From NCBI RefSeq assembly GCF_002027705.1, contig NZ_MBTG01000031.1:1-64000 (forward strand): a stretch of 64,000 bases of DNA, read 5' to 3'. Shown here in pieces: positions 1 to 7,339 of this stretch. Below the pieces are notes generated by a model. The model worked only from the letters and a program-made list of their open reading frames with translations, was not told the DNA's origin and made no database searches. The position numbers and the translations under genes were made by a program. Each line of letters begins with the position of its first letter. The stretch's first letter is position 1. The stretch is from Paenibacillus ferrarius (GTDB lineage: Bacteria > Bacillota > Bacilli > Paenibacillales > NBRC-103111).

Positions 1-243
1 GCCGCAGGCCCATCTATCAGCCACAGATTGCTCCGTGTTTCATAATTCTCTCATGCGAGAAAAGCAGTTATCCGGTCTTAGCTATCGTTTCCGATAGTTA
101 TCCCGATCTGATAGGCAGGTTACCTACGTGTTACTCACCCGTCCGCCGCTAAGCATTCCCCGAAGGAAATACTCCGCTCGACTTGCATGTATTAGGCACG
201 CCGCCAGCGTTCGTCCTGAGCCAGGATCAAACTCTCCATAGTA
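1..243 (-). rRNA. rrs: 16S ribosomal RNA, 5' end (partial)
   Basis: The minus strand carries the universal bacterial 16S 5' primer site (AGAGTTTGATCCTGGCTCAG, complement of 217-236). It is followed by conserved early 16S sequence, including the helix whose complement reads GTTACTCACCCGTCCGCC near 130-147. Only about 240 nt are in the window; the gene continues off the left edge. The exact mature 5' end is estimated a few bases upstream of GAGAGTTTGATCC. An rRNA operon directly downstream of lysS matches the B. subtilis arrangement. Confidence 0.97.
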
Positions 244-415
244 GCGAACGATTGCTCGTCCGTATATCTGAAAGCTGAAATGCTCATTGACTTGCTAGCG
301 AGATTTTACAATCTCTTTTTGAACGATTGCTCGTTCGTGCTTACTCACTCGTTGTTCAGTTTTCAAAGATCAATTTCTCTTGTTCAACCTGCTCTCTTGG
401 GAAAGCCGGAAGACC

Positions 416-444
416 AATATACCATACTGAGTTTCGCATTGCAA
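416..444 (-). promoter_or_regulatory. rRNA operon promoter, proximal (sigma-A type)
   Basis: Minus strand: -35 TTGCAA (439-444), 17-bp spacer, -10 TATATT (416-421). It lies about 170 bp before the 16S gene, as expected for an rrn P2 promoter. The match is by eye. Confidence 0.6.
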
Positions 445-497
445 CTTATAATTTCAAGTCGTTCGCACCACCGATTCCTCGGTGCTCAGCGGCAACT

Positions 498-527
498 TTT
501 ATAAGATACCACAGACGATATGCACAA
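498..527 (-). promoter_or_regulatory. rRNA operon promoter, distal (candidate)
   Basis: Minus strand: -35 TTGTGC (522-527), 18-bp spacer, -10 TATAAA (498-503). It is a candidate P1 upstream of the clearer proximal site. An overlapping alternative pairing (TTGCAT/TATCTT) also exists, so the exact hexamers are uncertain. Confidence 0.4.
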
Positions 528-542
528 TGCAAGTACTTATTT

Positions 543-578
543 CAAAAAGTTTCGAGACACCAAGCGGTGCCCCGAAAC
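543..578 (-). terminator. lysS intrinsic terminator
   Basis: On the minus strand a stem GTTTCG...CACC pairs with GGTG...CGAAAC around a short loop and is followed by TTTTTG. It begins right after the lysS stop and insulates lysS from the rRNA operon. Confidence 0.8.
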
Positions 579-587
579 GAAACCATT

Positions 588-2084
588 TTACTCGCCTTGA
601 CGATGACGCATATGTGGGAATAAGAGAACATCACGAATGGAAGGTGCATTCGTTAATAGCATAACCAGTCGATCGACACCTATCCCTAATCCACCTGTAG
701 GCGGCATGCCGTATTCCAAAGCTCGAATGAAATCCTCATCCATTTCATGCGCTTCATCATTGCCTTGCTCTTTCTCGCGAAGCTGAGCTTCAAACCGCTC
801 TCTTTGATCAATCGGATCATTCAGCTCTGTAAAAGCATTGGCATGCTCACGCGCCACGATAAAGAGTTCGAAACGATCCGTAAAGCGCGGATCTTCCGGG
901 TTCTTTTTGGCAAGAGGTGAGATTTCCAATGGATGTCCATATACAAAGGTCGGTTGTATCAAAGTCTCTTCAACAAACGTCTCAAAGAACTGATTCACAA
1001 TATGACCGAATGTCATGTGCGGCTCTACAGATACATTGTGCTCCTTCGCCAAACGATGCGCTTCCTCATTAGACATATGCACGCTAAAGTCTACGCCTTT
1101 GACTTCCTTGATAGCATCGACCATGGAGACACGTCTCCAGCCAACAGCTAGATTAACCTCATGATCGCCATAAGGAACTGTCGTGCTGCCAAGAACCTCC
1201 TGAGCGATATGAGCGATAAGCTCTTCAGTAAGCTTCATGATGTCTATGTAGTCCGCATAAGCCTCGTACAGCTCAATCATCGTAAACTCAGGATTATGAC
1301 GCGTAGAAATACCTTCATTCCGGTAGACACGCCCAATTTCGTATACTTTCTCCAATCCACCTACAATTAGACGCTTCAAATGAAGCTCAATCGCAATTCG
1401 CATATGCAGCTGCATGTCCAAAGCATTATGATGCGTATTAAAAGGACGCGCTGAAGCCCCGCCTGCGATGGAATGAAGCGTTGGTGTCTCCACTTCCAAA
1501 TATCCGAGTGAATCCAGATAACGACGCATAGCTTGAATAATGCGGGAACGCAAAATAAAAGTCTGCTGTACATCTTGATTCATAATTAAGTCAACATAAC
1601 GTTGACGATAGCGTAGTTCCACATCACTAAGACCATGGAATTTATCCGGCAATGGCAGCAAGGATTTGGTCAAAACCTCTAGGGATTGCACCTTAATAGA
1701 AGTTTCACCCGTTTTTGTTTTGAAAACAATCCCTTTTACGCCAACAATATCACCTAGATCTAGAAGATCAAAAGCTTGATAAATGGCTGCTTCCAAGGCA
1801 TCCTCACGAACATAAATCTGAATTTTCCCTGTAATGTCTTGCAAATGCGCAAAGCTCGCTTTGCCCATGCTTCTTTTTTGCATGATGCGTCCGGCAATAC
1901 TGACTTCAACAGCCTCAGCATCCAGCTCATCTTTGGTTTTATCTTGATACGCCGTAAGGATATCCTTGCTCGTATGCGTCCTTACGAATTTACTGCCAAA
2001 CGGATCGACCCCTAGACCACGAAGCTCGTCCAATTTGTTACGGCGAATGGTGAGCAATTCGTTCAATTCCACTTCCTGGCTCAT
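588..2084 (-). CDS. lysS: Lysyl-tRNA synthetase, class II
   Basis: Charges tRNA-Lys with lysine using ATP, in the cytoplasm. At 498 aa it has the usual class II LysRS length. Visible parts are an N-terminal OB-fold anticodon-binding domain (about residues 60-145), motif 1 near 175-215 (VETPTLHSIAGGASARPF), motif 2 near 255-285 (GRVYRNEGISTRHNPEF) and motif 3 near 460-480 (GGLGIGVDRLVMLL). A GGAG nine bases before the ATG at 2084 supports this start. It is the last protein gene before the rRNA operon. The gene has its own weak promoter and a good terminator. No T-box leader was seen. Confidence 0.98.
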   Translation of the reverse strand: MSQEVELNELLTIRRNKLDELRGLGVDPFGSKFVRTHTSKDILTAYQDKTKDELDAEAVEVSIAGRIMQKRSMGKASFAHLQDITGKIQIYVREDALEAAIYQAFDLLDLGDIVGVKGIVFKTKTGETSIKVQSLEVLTKSLLPLPDKFHGLSDVELRYRQRYVDLIMNQDVQQTFILRSRIIQAMRRYLDSLGYLEVETPTLHSIAGGASARPFNTHHNALDMQLHMRIAIELHLKRLIVGGLEKVYEIGRVYRNEGISTRHNPEFTMIELYEAYADYIDIMKLTEELIAHIAQEVLGSTTVPYGDHEVNLAVGWRRVSMVDAIKEVKGVDFSVHMSNEEAHRLAKEHNVSVEPHMTFGHIVNQFFETFVEETLIQPTFVYGHPLEISPLAKKNPEDPRFTDRFELFIVAREHANAFTELNDPIDQRERFEAQLREKEQGNDEAHEMDEDFIRALEYGMPPTGGLGIGVDRLVMLLTNAPSIRDVLLFPHMRHRQGE

Positions 2085-2109
2085 GCTTTCATCTCCTACT
2101 TATTTAGTA

Positions 2110-2138
2110 ATCGTATAGAACCATCTTACATTACTCAA
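2110..2138 (-). promoter_or_regulatory. lysS promoter candidate
   Basis: Minus strand: TTGAGT (2133-2138), 17-bp spacer, TACGAT (2110-2115). It sits just downstream of the greA terminator, so lysS needs its own promoter. The hexamers match moderately. Confidence 0.45.
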
Positions 2139-2140
2139 CG

Positions 2141-2168
2141 GAAAAAAGCTTCCGAAAGGAAGCTTTCC
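2141..2168 (-). terminator. greA intrinsic terminator
   Basis: Minus strand hairpin AAAGCTTCC-tttc-GGAAGC followed by a run of six T. It makes greA monocistronic. Confidence 0.88.
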
Positions 2169-2187
2169 AAAGAACTGCGGCTGCACG

Positions 2188-2664
2188 CTACTTTTTAATA
2201 TCAATAATTTGATACTGAATGACGCCAGCAGGAACGACTACGTCCACGTTCGCGCCCCTTTGTTTACCTAGAATAGCTCTACCTACAGGGCTTTCGTTGG
2301 AAATCTTATTCTGTAGCGGATCGGATTCCGCCGTACCTACGATGTTATACTCAACCAGATCGCCAAACTCCAAGTCCTTCAGCGTGACGATTGAGCCTAC
2401 ACTTACCGTATTGGTATCGACATCATCGTTATTAATAATACGCGCATTGCGCAGCAATTTTTCTAAAGTAATGATTCTGCCTTCAATAAAAGCTTGTTCG
2501 TTCTTAGCGTCTTCGTACTCTGAGTTCTCGCTGATGTCGCCATATCCGATGGCTACCTTAATTCTCTCAGCCACCTCGCGACGCTTCACTGATTTCAGAT
2601 GCTCGAGCTCATCTTCAAGCTTTCTTAAACCTTGTGGTGTAAGAATGACCTCTTTTTCAGCCAT
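2188..2664 (-). CDS. greA: Transcription elongation factor GreA
   Basis: Rescues backtracked RNA polymerase by stimulating cleavage of the nascent RNA through the secondary channel. An N-terminal coiled-coil arm (about residues 1-75) carries the conserved tip sequence GDISENSEYEDAKNEQ with its acidic residues. A C-terminal FKBP-like domain ends near QYQIIDIKK. The open frame extends 35 codons further up to 2769. I place the start at the ATG at 2664 because a GGGAGA sits about ten bases upstream, and the resulting 158 aa with MAEKEVILT... match the family. It is transcribed from a consensus promoter at 2838-2866, leaving a leader of roughly 165 nt. Confidence 0.95.
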   Translation of the reverse strand: MAEKEVILTPQGLRKLEDELEHLKSVKRREVAERIKVAIGYGDISENSEYEDAKNEQAFIEGRIITLEKLLRNARIINNDDVDTNTVSVGSIVTLKDLEFGDLVEYNIVGTAESDPLQNKISNESPVGRAILGKQRGANVDVVVPAGVIQYQIIDIKK

Positions 2665-2837
2665 TTCCAACTGATCTCCCGTCATGTGAAAGATTTTCAT
2701 ATCGTTGAATCGATGCTTCCTGCTAGGAGTTAGGTCTTTATAGAGCTGATTCAAGTAGTATGAATTCACGTTTCATAAATCGCTTAGTTGCGAGTTTGTC
2801 TTTCAATATATGCAGGAACACATTAATATTGACTGAT

Positions 2838-2866
2838 TATATTGCAACGGTTTCAAAATGTCAATC
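2838..2866 (-). promoter_or_regulatory. greA sigma-A promoter, consensus hexamers
   Basis: Minus strand: TTGACA (2861-2866), exactly 17 bp, TATAAT (2838-2843). Both hexamers are perfect. The downstream untranslated leader to the greA ATG is about 165 nt. Confidence 0.9.
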
Positions 2867-2884
2867 TCAACCATTGCTGATTTC

Positions 2885-3901
2885 TTATTGGATTACAGCT
2901 GGTTCTTCCTCTACTGGGGACAACGTTTGTACGGATAGATGCTCGACATATTCATTCAAAACTCGCACCATCTCATCACGCTTCAACATTTCCATGATGG
3001 CATCCTTCACACGGGCTGCTCCAGTTAAGCCTTTGAGATACCAAGCCATGTGTTTGCGCATCTCTTTAACGGCAACATTCTCACCTTTGAGCGCAATTAA
3101 ACGGTCCATATGCAGGATGGCAATGCGGATCTTTTCTTCTGGCGTAGGCTCCGGCGGGAGCTCTCCATTAGCCAGGTACTGAACCGTACGGTACAGCATC
3201 CAAGGATTTCCTAAGGCGCCGCGTCCAATCATTACGCCATCAACACCCGTATGGTCGAGCATGCGTTTGGCATCCTCAGGTGTTACCACATCTCCATTCC
3301 CAATGACGGGAATCGACAATGCCTGCTTGACGTCGCGAATAATGTCCCAATCCGCTTTGCCTGTATACAGCTGCTCCCGGGTGCGGCCATGAACACTCAC
3401 AGCGCTTCCGCCGCCTCTTTCGACAGCTTTCGCATTTTCAATCGCGTAGATGTGCTCGGAATCCCATCCGATTCGCATTTTCACGGTAACCGGCTTACTG
3501 ACAGCAGCGACAACCGTTGCAATCATTTGCTCGATCTTGTCAGGCTGAAGCAGCCAGCGTGCGCCCGCATCACATTTCGTAATTTTGGGCACGGGGCAGC
3601 CCATATTGATATCAATAATATCAGCGTTCGTATGTTGATCGACGATTTTGGCCGCTTGGACCAGTGTCTCGGTATCGCCGCCGAAGATCTGCAAGCTTAA
3701 CGGCTTCTCCCGATCGTCCACGTAGAGCATTTCCATTGAGCGGGTATTCCCGTGAACGATAGCTTTATCACTTACCATCTCTGCACATACCAGACCTGTG
3801 CCAAATTCTTTGGCAATCAGTCGGAACGCAGGATTACAAACGCCCGCCATCGGGGCAAGCACAACTCTATTGGGAGCTTCGACATTTCCTATTTTCAGCA
3901 C
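2885..3901 (-). CDS. dusB: tRNA-dihydrouridine synthase, DusB type
   Basis: FMN-dependent reductase that makes dihydrouridine in tRNA. The TIM-barrel N-terminus is intact (NRVVLAPMAGVCNPAFR, near residues 10-26). The catalytic cysteine lies in DIIDINMGCPVPKI, and the phosphate-binding GNGDV and GVMIGRGALGNPW motifs follow. The frame is open to an ATG at 3922, but a strong AGGAGGGG sits eight bases before GTG 3901. The protein from GTG (MLKIGNVEAPNR...) aligns with the usual DusB N-terminus, so I use 3901. It is the last gene of the pab/fol operon, directly after yazB, as in B. subtilis. Confidence 0.95.
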   Translation of the reverse strand: MLKIGNVEAPNRVVLAPMAGVCNPAFRLIAKEFGTGLVCAEMVSDKAIVHGNTRSMEMLYVDDREKPLSLQIFGGDTETLVQAAKIVDQHTNADIIDINMGCPVPKITKCDAGARWLLQPDKIEQMIATVVAAVSKPVTVKMRIGWDSEHIYAIENAKAVERGGGSAVSVHGRTREQLYTGKADWDIIRDVKQALSIPVIGNGDVVTPEDAKRMLDHTGVDGVMIGRGALGNPWMLYRTVQYLANGELPPEPTPEEKIRIAILHMDRLIALKGENVAVKEMRKHMAWYLKGLTGAARVKDAIMEMLKRDEMVRVLNEYVEHLSVQTLSPVEEEPAVIQ

Positions 3902-3918
3902 CGAAGATTCCCCTCCTC

Positions 3919-4131
3919 TCATCTCGCAACCGCCGCGACTAACTCATCGGGTTCTATATTAAGGACTTGCGAGATCTTATTAATAATTTTCGCATCCGGC
4001 TTGCGCGTGCCTCTTTCAATAGCGCCTAGAATGGCAATCGAGACCCCAAGCAAATCAGCCAGTTCGTTCTGTGTATATCCCTTAAGTTTGCGAAAAGCAC
4101 GAATGCGCTGAGCTACTGAGCTTTTTTCCAT
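3919..4131 (-). CDS. yazB: XRE-family helix-turn-helix protein (YazB-like)
   Basis: A 70-aa protein that is essentially one XRE/Cro helix-turn-helix (about residues 8-60: IRAFRKLKGYTQNELADLLG, then ERGTRKPDAKII). It is a DNA-binding regulator with unknown targets. It sits between folK and dusB exactly as yazB does in B. subtilis and overlaps the end of folK by 19 bp, so it is translationally coupled to the folate operon. No effector domain is present. Confidence 0.9.
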   Translation of the reverse strand: MEKSSVAQRIRAFRKLKGYTQNELADLLGVSIAILGAIERGTRKPDAKIINKISQVLNIEPDELVAAVAR

Positions 4132-4628
4132 AGAACGACGCCTTCCTTTCCTTCCAGTTTCTCCAAATGCGCGGAGATGAATTCAAATGCAGCATCCTGC
4201 CGTGTGTAGAGAACCTCTGTGAGAGGAACTAATACAAAAGCCCGCTCATGCATCCGCGGATGCGGAATGATCAAGTCGGGAGTGGTAAGCTGCTCGTCGC
4301 CGTAAAGAAGAAGATCCAAGTCGATCGTTCTCGGACCCCAGCGTAAATCACGTGTACGCCCTAAGCGATTCTCAATGCCAAGCAAAGTGAATAACAAAGC
4401 TTCCGCAGGCAAGTTCGTACGAAGTTGAATGACCATATTTAGAAAAGCAGACTGATCCACATAGCCCACCGGTTCGGTTTCGTAGATGCTGGACAAGCCA
4501 GTCACCGTAATGCCCGCTTCCTGATCAAGCGCTGCAATCGCATTCTGCAGATAATGTTCTCGATCATTGATATTAGATCCTAATGCTACATAGGCCGTAA
4601 TGCCTTGTTCTCGATCATCGGCTGTCAT
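4113..4628 (-). CDS. folK: 2-amino-4-hydroxy-6-hydroxymethyldihydropteridine pyrophosphokinase
   Basis: HPPK transfers pyrophosphate from ATP to 6-hydroxymethyl-dihydropterin, the step before dihydropteroate synthesis. At 171 aa it is family-typical. The N-terminal YVALGSNINDRE and the signature RWGPRTIDLDLLLYG (near residues 90-110), with its metal-binding aspartates, are intact, followed by IPHPRMHERAFVLVPL. The start ATG overlaps the folB stop by 4 nt and the end overlaps yazB by 19 nt, which fits tight operon coupling. Confidence 0.97.
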   Translation of the reverse strand: MTADDREQGITAYVALGSNINDREHYLQNAIAALDQEAGITVTGLSSIYETEPVGYVDQSAFLNMVIQLRTNLPAEALLFTLLGIENRLGRTRDLRWGPRTIDLDLLLYGDEQLTTPDLIIPHPRMHERAFVLVPLTEVLYTRQDAAFEFISAHLEKLEGKEGVVLWKKAQ

Positions 4629-4993
4629 TGCGCTGCCCGCTTTCGGTTAATCTCTACAGTCACGCCGTCGAAAATAACGGCAAAAGGAGGATGCGGTTTA
4701 ATTACGCGCACCGTCACTTCATTGATACTAGTATAAGTATGCAGCAGCTCGGATGCAATGTTTTCGGCTAAAGCTTCGATGAGTTTGAACGTACGTCCTT
4801 CGACAATCTCTTTGACTTTAAAAAAGACTTCGCCATAATTCACGGTATCATCCAGATGATCCGACTTGCCCGGTTTGCTTAGCGGGAGCATAAGCTCCAC
4901 ATCTACGTAGAAGCGCTGACCCAACTTATTCTCTTCTGGAAATACACCATGATTGCCAAAAAACTGCATGCGGGACAAAGTAATTTTATCCAA
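4625..4993 (-). CDS. folB: Dihydroneopterin aldolase
   Basis: Converts 7,8-dihydroneopterin to 6-hydroxymethyl-dihydropterin plus glycolaldehyde in folate synthesis. It shows the typical FFGNHGVFPEENKLGQRFYV start, the catalytic-region VNYGEVFFKVKEIVEG and the C-terminal KPHPPF. An ATG at 5017 overlaps folP, but an AATGGAGG lies eight bases before TTG 4993. Starting there gives MDKITLSRM, which resembles the known B. subtilis FolB start, so I choose the TTG (122 aa). The gene lies between folP and folK in the operon. Confidence 0.95.
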   Translation of the reverse strand: MDKITLSRMQFFGNHGVFPEENKLGQRFYVDVELMLPLSKPGKSDHLDDTVNYGEVFFKVKEIVEGRTFKLIEALAENIASELLHTYTSINEVTVRVIKPHPPFAVIFDGVTVEINRKRAAQ

Positions 4994-5013
4994 TGTCACA
5001 ACCTCCATTGATT

Positions 5014-5832
5014 TCATGATGAGCGGATAATGGCATCTGTCATGACCGCTACTCGTTTCATTGCTTGTACATCATGCACGCGGATCATGCCGCATCCCTG
5101 TGCAATCCCTAAGGCAACCGTCGACGCCGTACCTTCCAGACGTTCCTCCGGCGGAAGATGAAGAGTCAGACCAATGACGCTTTTCCGGGAAGTACCCAGC
5201 AGCACTGGGTACCCGAGATCTGCGACAGCTCGCAATTGATTCATAAGCTGCAGATTCTGCTCATAGGTTTTGGCAAAACCAATGCCAGGATCTAAGATAA
5301 TGCGTTCTTGGCGAACGCCAGCTTCCTTCGCCTGATTCGCATACAGCTGCAGATCGCTCAAAACATCAGGAAGAAAATCAGAGTACACCGGATTCTGCCG
5401 ATTATGCGTAATAATGAACGGACAGTCATAACGGGCAGCTACCGCTGCCATGCGAACGTCTGCCTGTCCGCCCCAAACATCATTTATGATATGAGCGCCA
5501 GCCGCCAAGGCTTGCTCAGCGACATCGGCTTTATAGGTATCTATAGAAATAGGAACAGGAACTTCCCTGCTTAGCGCCTCAATGATAGGAATAACGCGTC
5601 GGAGTTCCTCTTCCCCGGTCACCACAGCGGAGCCAGGGCGGGTAGACTCTCCGCCAATGTCGATGATGTCTGCGCCCTCAGCTACCATTTGCCTGGCTCT
5701 GCGCAAAGCATCCTCGATGCGTACGTATTCCCCGCCGTCCGAAAAGGAATCCGGCGTTACGTTCAATATGCCCATAATGATCGTTCGATCACTAATGGGC
5801 AGCTCATATCCGTTGCAAGATAACACATTCAT
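5014..5832 (-). CDS. folP: Dihydropteroate synthase
   Basis: Condenses p-aminobenzoate with hydroxymethyl-dihydropterin pyrophosphate; this family is the sulfonamide target. A full TIM barrel is visible: MGILNVTPDSFSDGG near residue 20, DIIDIGGESTRPGS near 55, ISIDTYKADVA, HIINDVWGG, the pterin-site LDPGIGFAKT and GTSRKS. ATG 5832 is chosen because it falls 7 bp after the pabC stop with a purine-rich SD before it. An upstream ATG at 5868, inside pabC, would add 12 residues. Called sul in B. subtilis. Confidence 0.95.
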   Translation of the reverse strand: MNVLSCNGYELPISDRTIIMGILNVTPDSFSDGGEYVRIEDALRRARQMVAEGADIIDIGGESTRPGSAVVTGEEELRRVIPIIEALSREVPVPISIDTYKADVAEQALAAGAHIINDVWGGQADVRMAAVAARYDCPFIITHNRQNPVYSDFLPDVLSDLQLYANQAKEAGVRQERIILDPGIGFAKTYEQNLQLMNQLRAVADLGYPVLLGTSRKSVIGLTLHLPPEERLEGTASTVALGIAQGCGMIRVHDVQAMKRVAVMTDAIIRSS

Positions 5833-5839
5833 CTTCTCT

Positions 5840-6721
5840 TCACTTCCTGTTGGGTTCAAGATGTTCATTATACAGATGACTAAGTTGACGGGTTATTGGG
5901 CCTACTTGGCCGGTTCCAACGGAACAGGCTTGGCCGCTAGGCGTATACAAAGTTGTAACGGGAACTATGTCTTGAATGGAGTTCACAAGAAACACCTCAT
6001 CCGCTTCGACGAGATCTTCCCAGCGGTACAAGCCGTCTTGTACAGCCACTTGCTGCTGCTGCGCCAGCTTCAAGACATGCGCTCTGGTGATGCCAGGCAA
6101 AATGCCTGTATCCAGCGAAGGGGTATAGCAAATCCCAGCTTTGATGAAGAAGATGTTGCTGACAATGCCTTCGGCTAAGTACCCTTCTTCCGTCAGCATC
6201 AAGCCTTCAGCACCAGCTGCCCAGCTGTATTGCTGCAGTTCCCTTTTGGCAAGGATGTTGTTCATGTAATGAAAAGATTTGAACCGATACAAGCCTTCAG
6301 GGGTGTTGCGAGGCAGCTTGAGCAGCTGCAAGGCTTTGCCCTGCTCGTACGTCTTCTCGTCTCGAACCGGAAGCGGTTTAATATATACAATTTCCGTAGG
6401 CTGCTTGTAGTCGCCCATGGGCAGTCCCAAAGCCTCTTCACCCGCAGACACAGAAAAGCGGAAATAGGCATCTTCGAGTTGGTTCGCTTGCAGCAGTTCC
6501 GTGATCAAACGCTCGATTCGCTCTAGGTTAGGTTCGTACACGATGCCAAGCTCTCGGCAACCCTCGGTTAAACGGTCCAAATGCTCGGAAAGCAAGAAAG
6601 CTTGCCCTCCATAGGTACGGAAAGTCTCGAAGAGACCTACGCCGTAAAGAAAACCGTGATCATAAACGGAGACCACGGCTTGCTGCTCATTTATCAAGCT
6701 TCCATTGATACTAATCATCAT
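5840..6721 (-). CDS. pabC: Aminodeoxychorismate lyase (PLP fold type IV)
   Basis: Removes pyruvate from 4-amino-4-deoxychorismate to give p-aminobenzoate. This fold-type IV PLP enzyme has the N-terminal YDHGFLYGVGLFETFRTYGG and the PLP lysine context GLYRFKSFHYMNN; LTEEGYLAEG and TPSLDTGILPGITR follow. The frame is open to 6859, but ATG 6721 lies 4 bp after the pabA stop with AGGAGC in the pabA tail as its SD. This gives 293 aa, the normal length. Fold-type IV aminotransferases are close relatives, but the operon context (pabB, pabA, folP) favours PabC. Confidence 0.93.
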   Translation of the reverse strand: MMISINGSLINEQQAVVSVYDHGFLYGVGLFETFRTYGGQAFLLSEHLDRLTEGCRELGIVYEPNLERIERLITELLQANQLEDAYFRFSVSAGEEALGLPMGDYKQPTEIVYIKPLPVRDEKTYEQGKALQLLKLPRNTPEGLYRFKSFHYMNNILAKRELQQYSWAAGAEGLMLTEEGYLAEGIVSNIFFIKAGICYTPSLDTGILPGITRAHVLKLAQQQQVAVQDGLYRWEDLVEADEVFLVNSIQDIVPVTTLYTPSGQACSVGTGQVGPITRQLSHLYNEHLEPNRK

Positions 6722-6725
6722 CGTT

Positions 6726-7307
6726 TTAAGCTCCTGCTGCCGCCGTGCGACGAAGAAAGTTCCGCAGGATCTGATGACCGTGCTGTGTAATAATGGATTC
6801 CGGATGGAATTGAACGCCTTCGATCGGATATTCTTTATGACGCAATGCCATAATCTCACCTTCAGCGGTATGTGCGCTTACTTCGAAGCAATCAGGCAAC
6901 GTTTCTGCTTTGACAATCAAAGAATGGTAACGTGTCGCTATAAAAGGTGAAGGCAGCCCTTCAAATAAGGTTTTGCCGTCATGGAAAATTTCTGAGGTTT
7001 TGCCATGCATCAAGCGCTCTGCGCGAATGACATCGCCGCCAAAGGCTTGCCCGATGGACTGATGGCCTAAGCAAACGCCGAAAATGGGGATTTTACCCTT
7101 GAAATGGTCAATGAGTGATAAGCTAATACCGGCTTCATTCGGCGTGCAAGGTCCCGGAGATATTAAGATGTGATCGGGCGCTAAGGCCTCAACACCTGCT
7201 AAATCAATTTCGTCATTGCGACGAACGATAACTTCTTCACCGATCTCCCCCAAGTATTGGACGAGGTTGTACGTAAACGAATCATAATTATCAATCACTA
7301 AAATCAT
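6726..7307 (-). CDS. pabA: Aminodeoxychorismate/anthranilate synthase glutamine amidotransferase subunit
   Basis: Supplies ammonia from glutamine to PabB, and possibly also to anthranilate synthase, as in B. subtilis where the subunit is shared. At 193 aa it is a class I amidotransferase: MILVIDNYDSFTYNLVQYLG at the start, oxyanion SPGPCTPNEAG, nucleophile Cys in GVCLGHQSIGQAFGG (near residue 79) and the His-Glu pair in GVQFHPESI. No trp genes occur in the window, so the dual role is inferred from the family. GGGGAG precedes the ATG. Confidence 0.95.
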   Translation of the reverse strand: MILVIDNYDSFTYNLVQYLGEIGEEVIVRRNDEIDLAGVEALAPDHILISPGPCTPNEAGISLSLIDHFKGKIPIFGVCLGHQSIGQAFGGDVIRAERLMHGKTSEIFHDGKTLFEGLPSPFIATRYHSLIVKAETLPDCFEVSAHTAEGEIMALRHKEYPIEGVQFHPESIITQHGHQILRNFLRRTAAAGA

Positions 7308-7339
7308 TCTAAGCTCCCCTTTCGTCAGCCTTCTCAGGC

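Larger units (their letters stand above)
244..530 (-). other. rRNA operon leader and promoter region
   Basis: This gene-free stretch lies between the lysS terminator and the 16S gene. It holds two promoter-like sites and a transcribed leader. The leader contains a 14-bp direct repeat (GAACGATTGCTCGT at 246-259 and 321-334) and a stretch reading TGAAAACTGAACAAC on the minus strand, of the kind found in firmicute rRNA leaders near antitermination and processing signals. Nothing here looks protein coding. Confidence 0.7.

Noticed and set aside
2085..2140. T-box leader for lysS
   Set aside because: The greA-lysS gap after the terminator is too short, and no T-box sequence (TGGNACCGCG) is present.
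2665..2769. Longer GreA starting at 2769
   Set aside because: Thirty-five extra residues do not fit the family, and the internal ATG 2664 has the better SD; kept only as a note.
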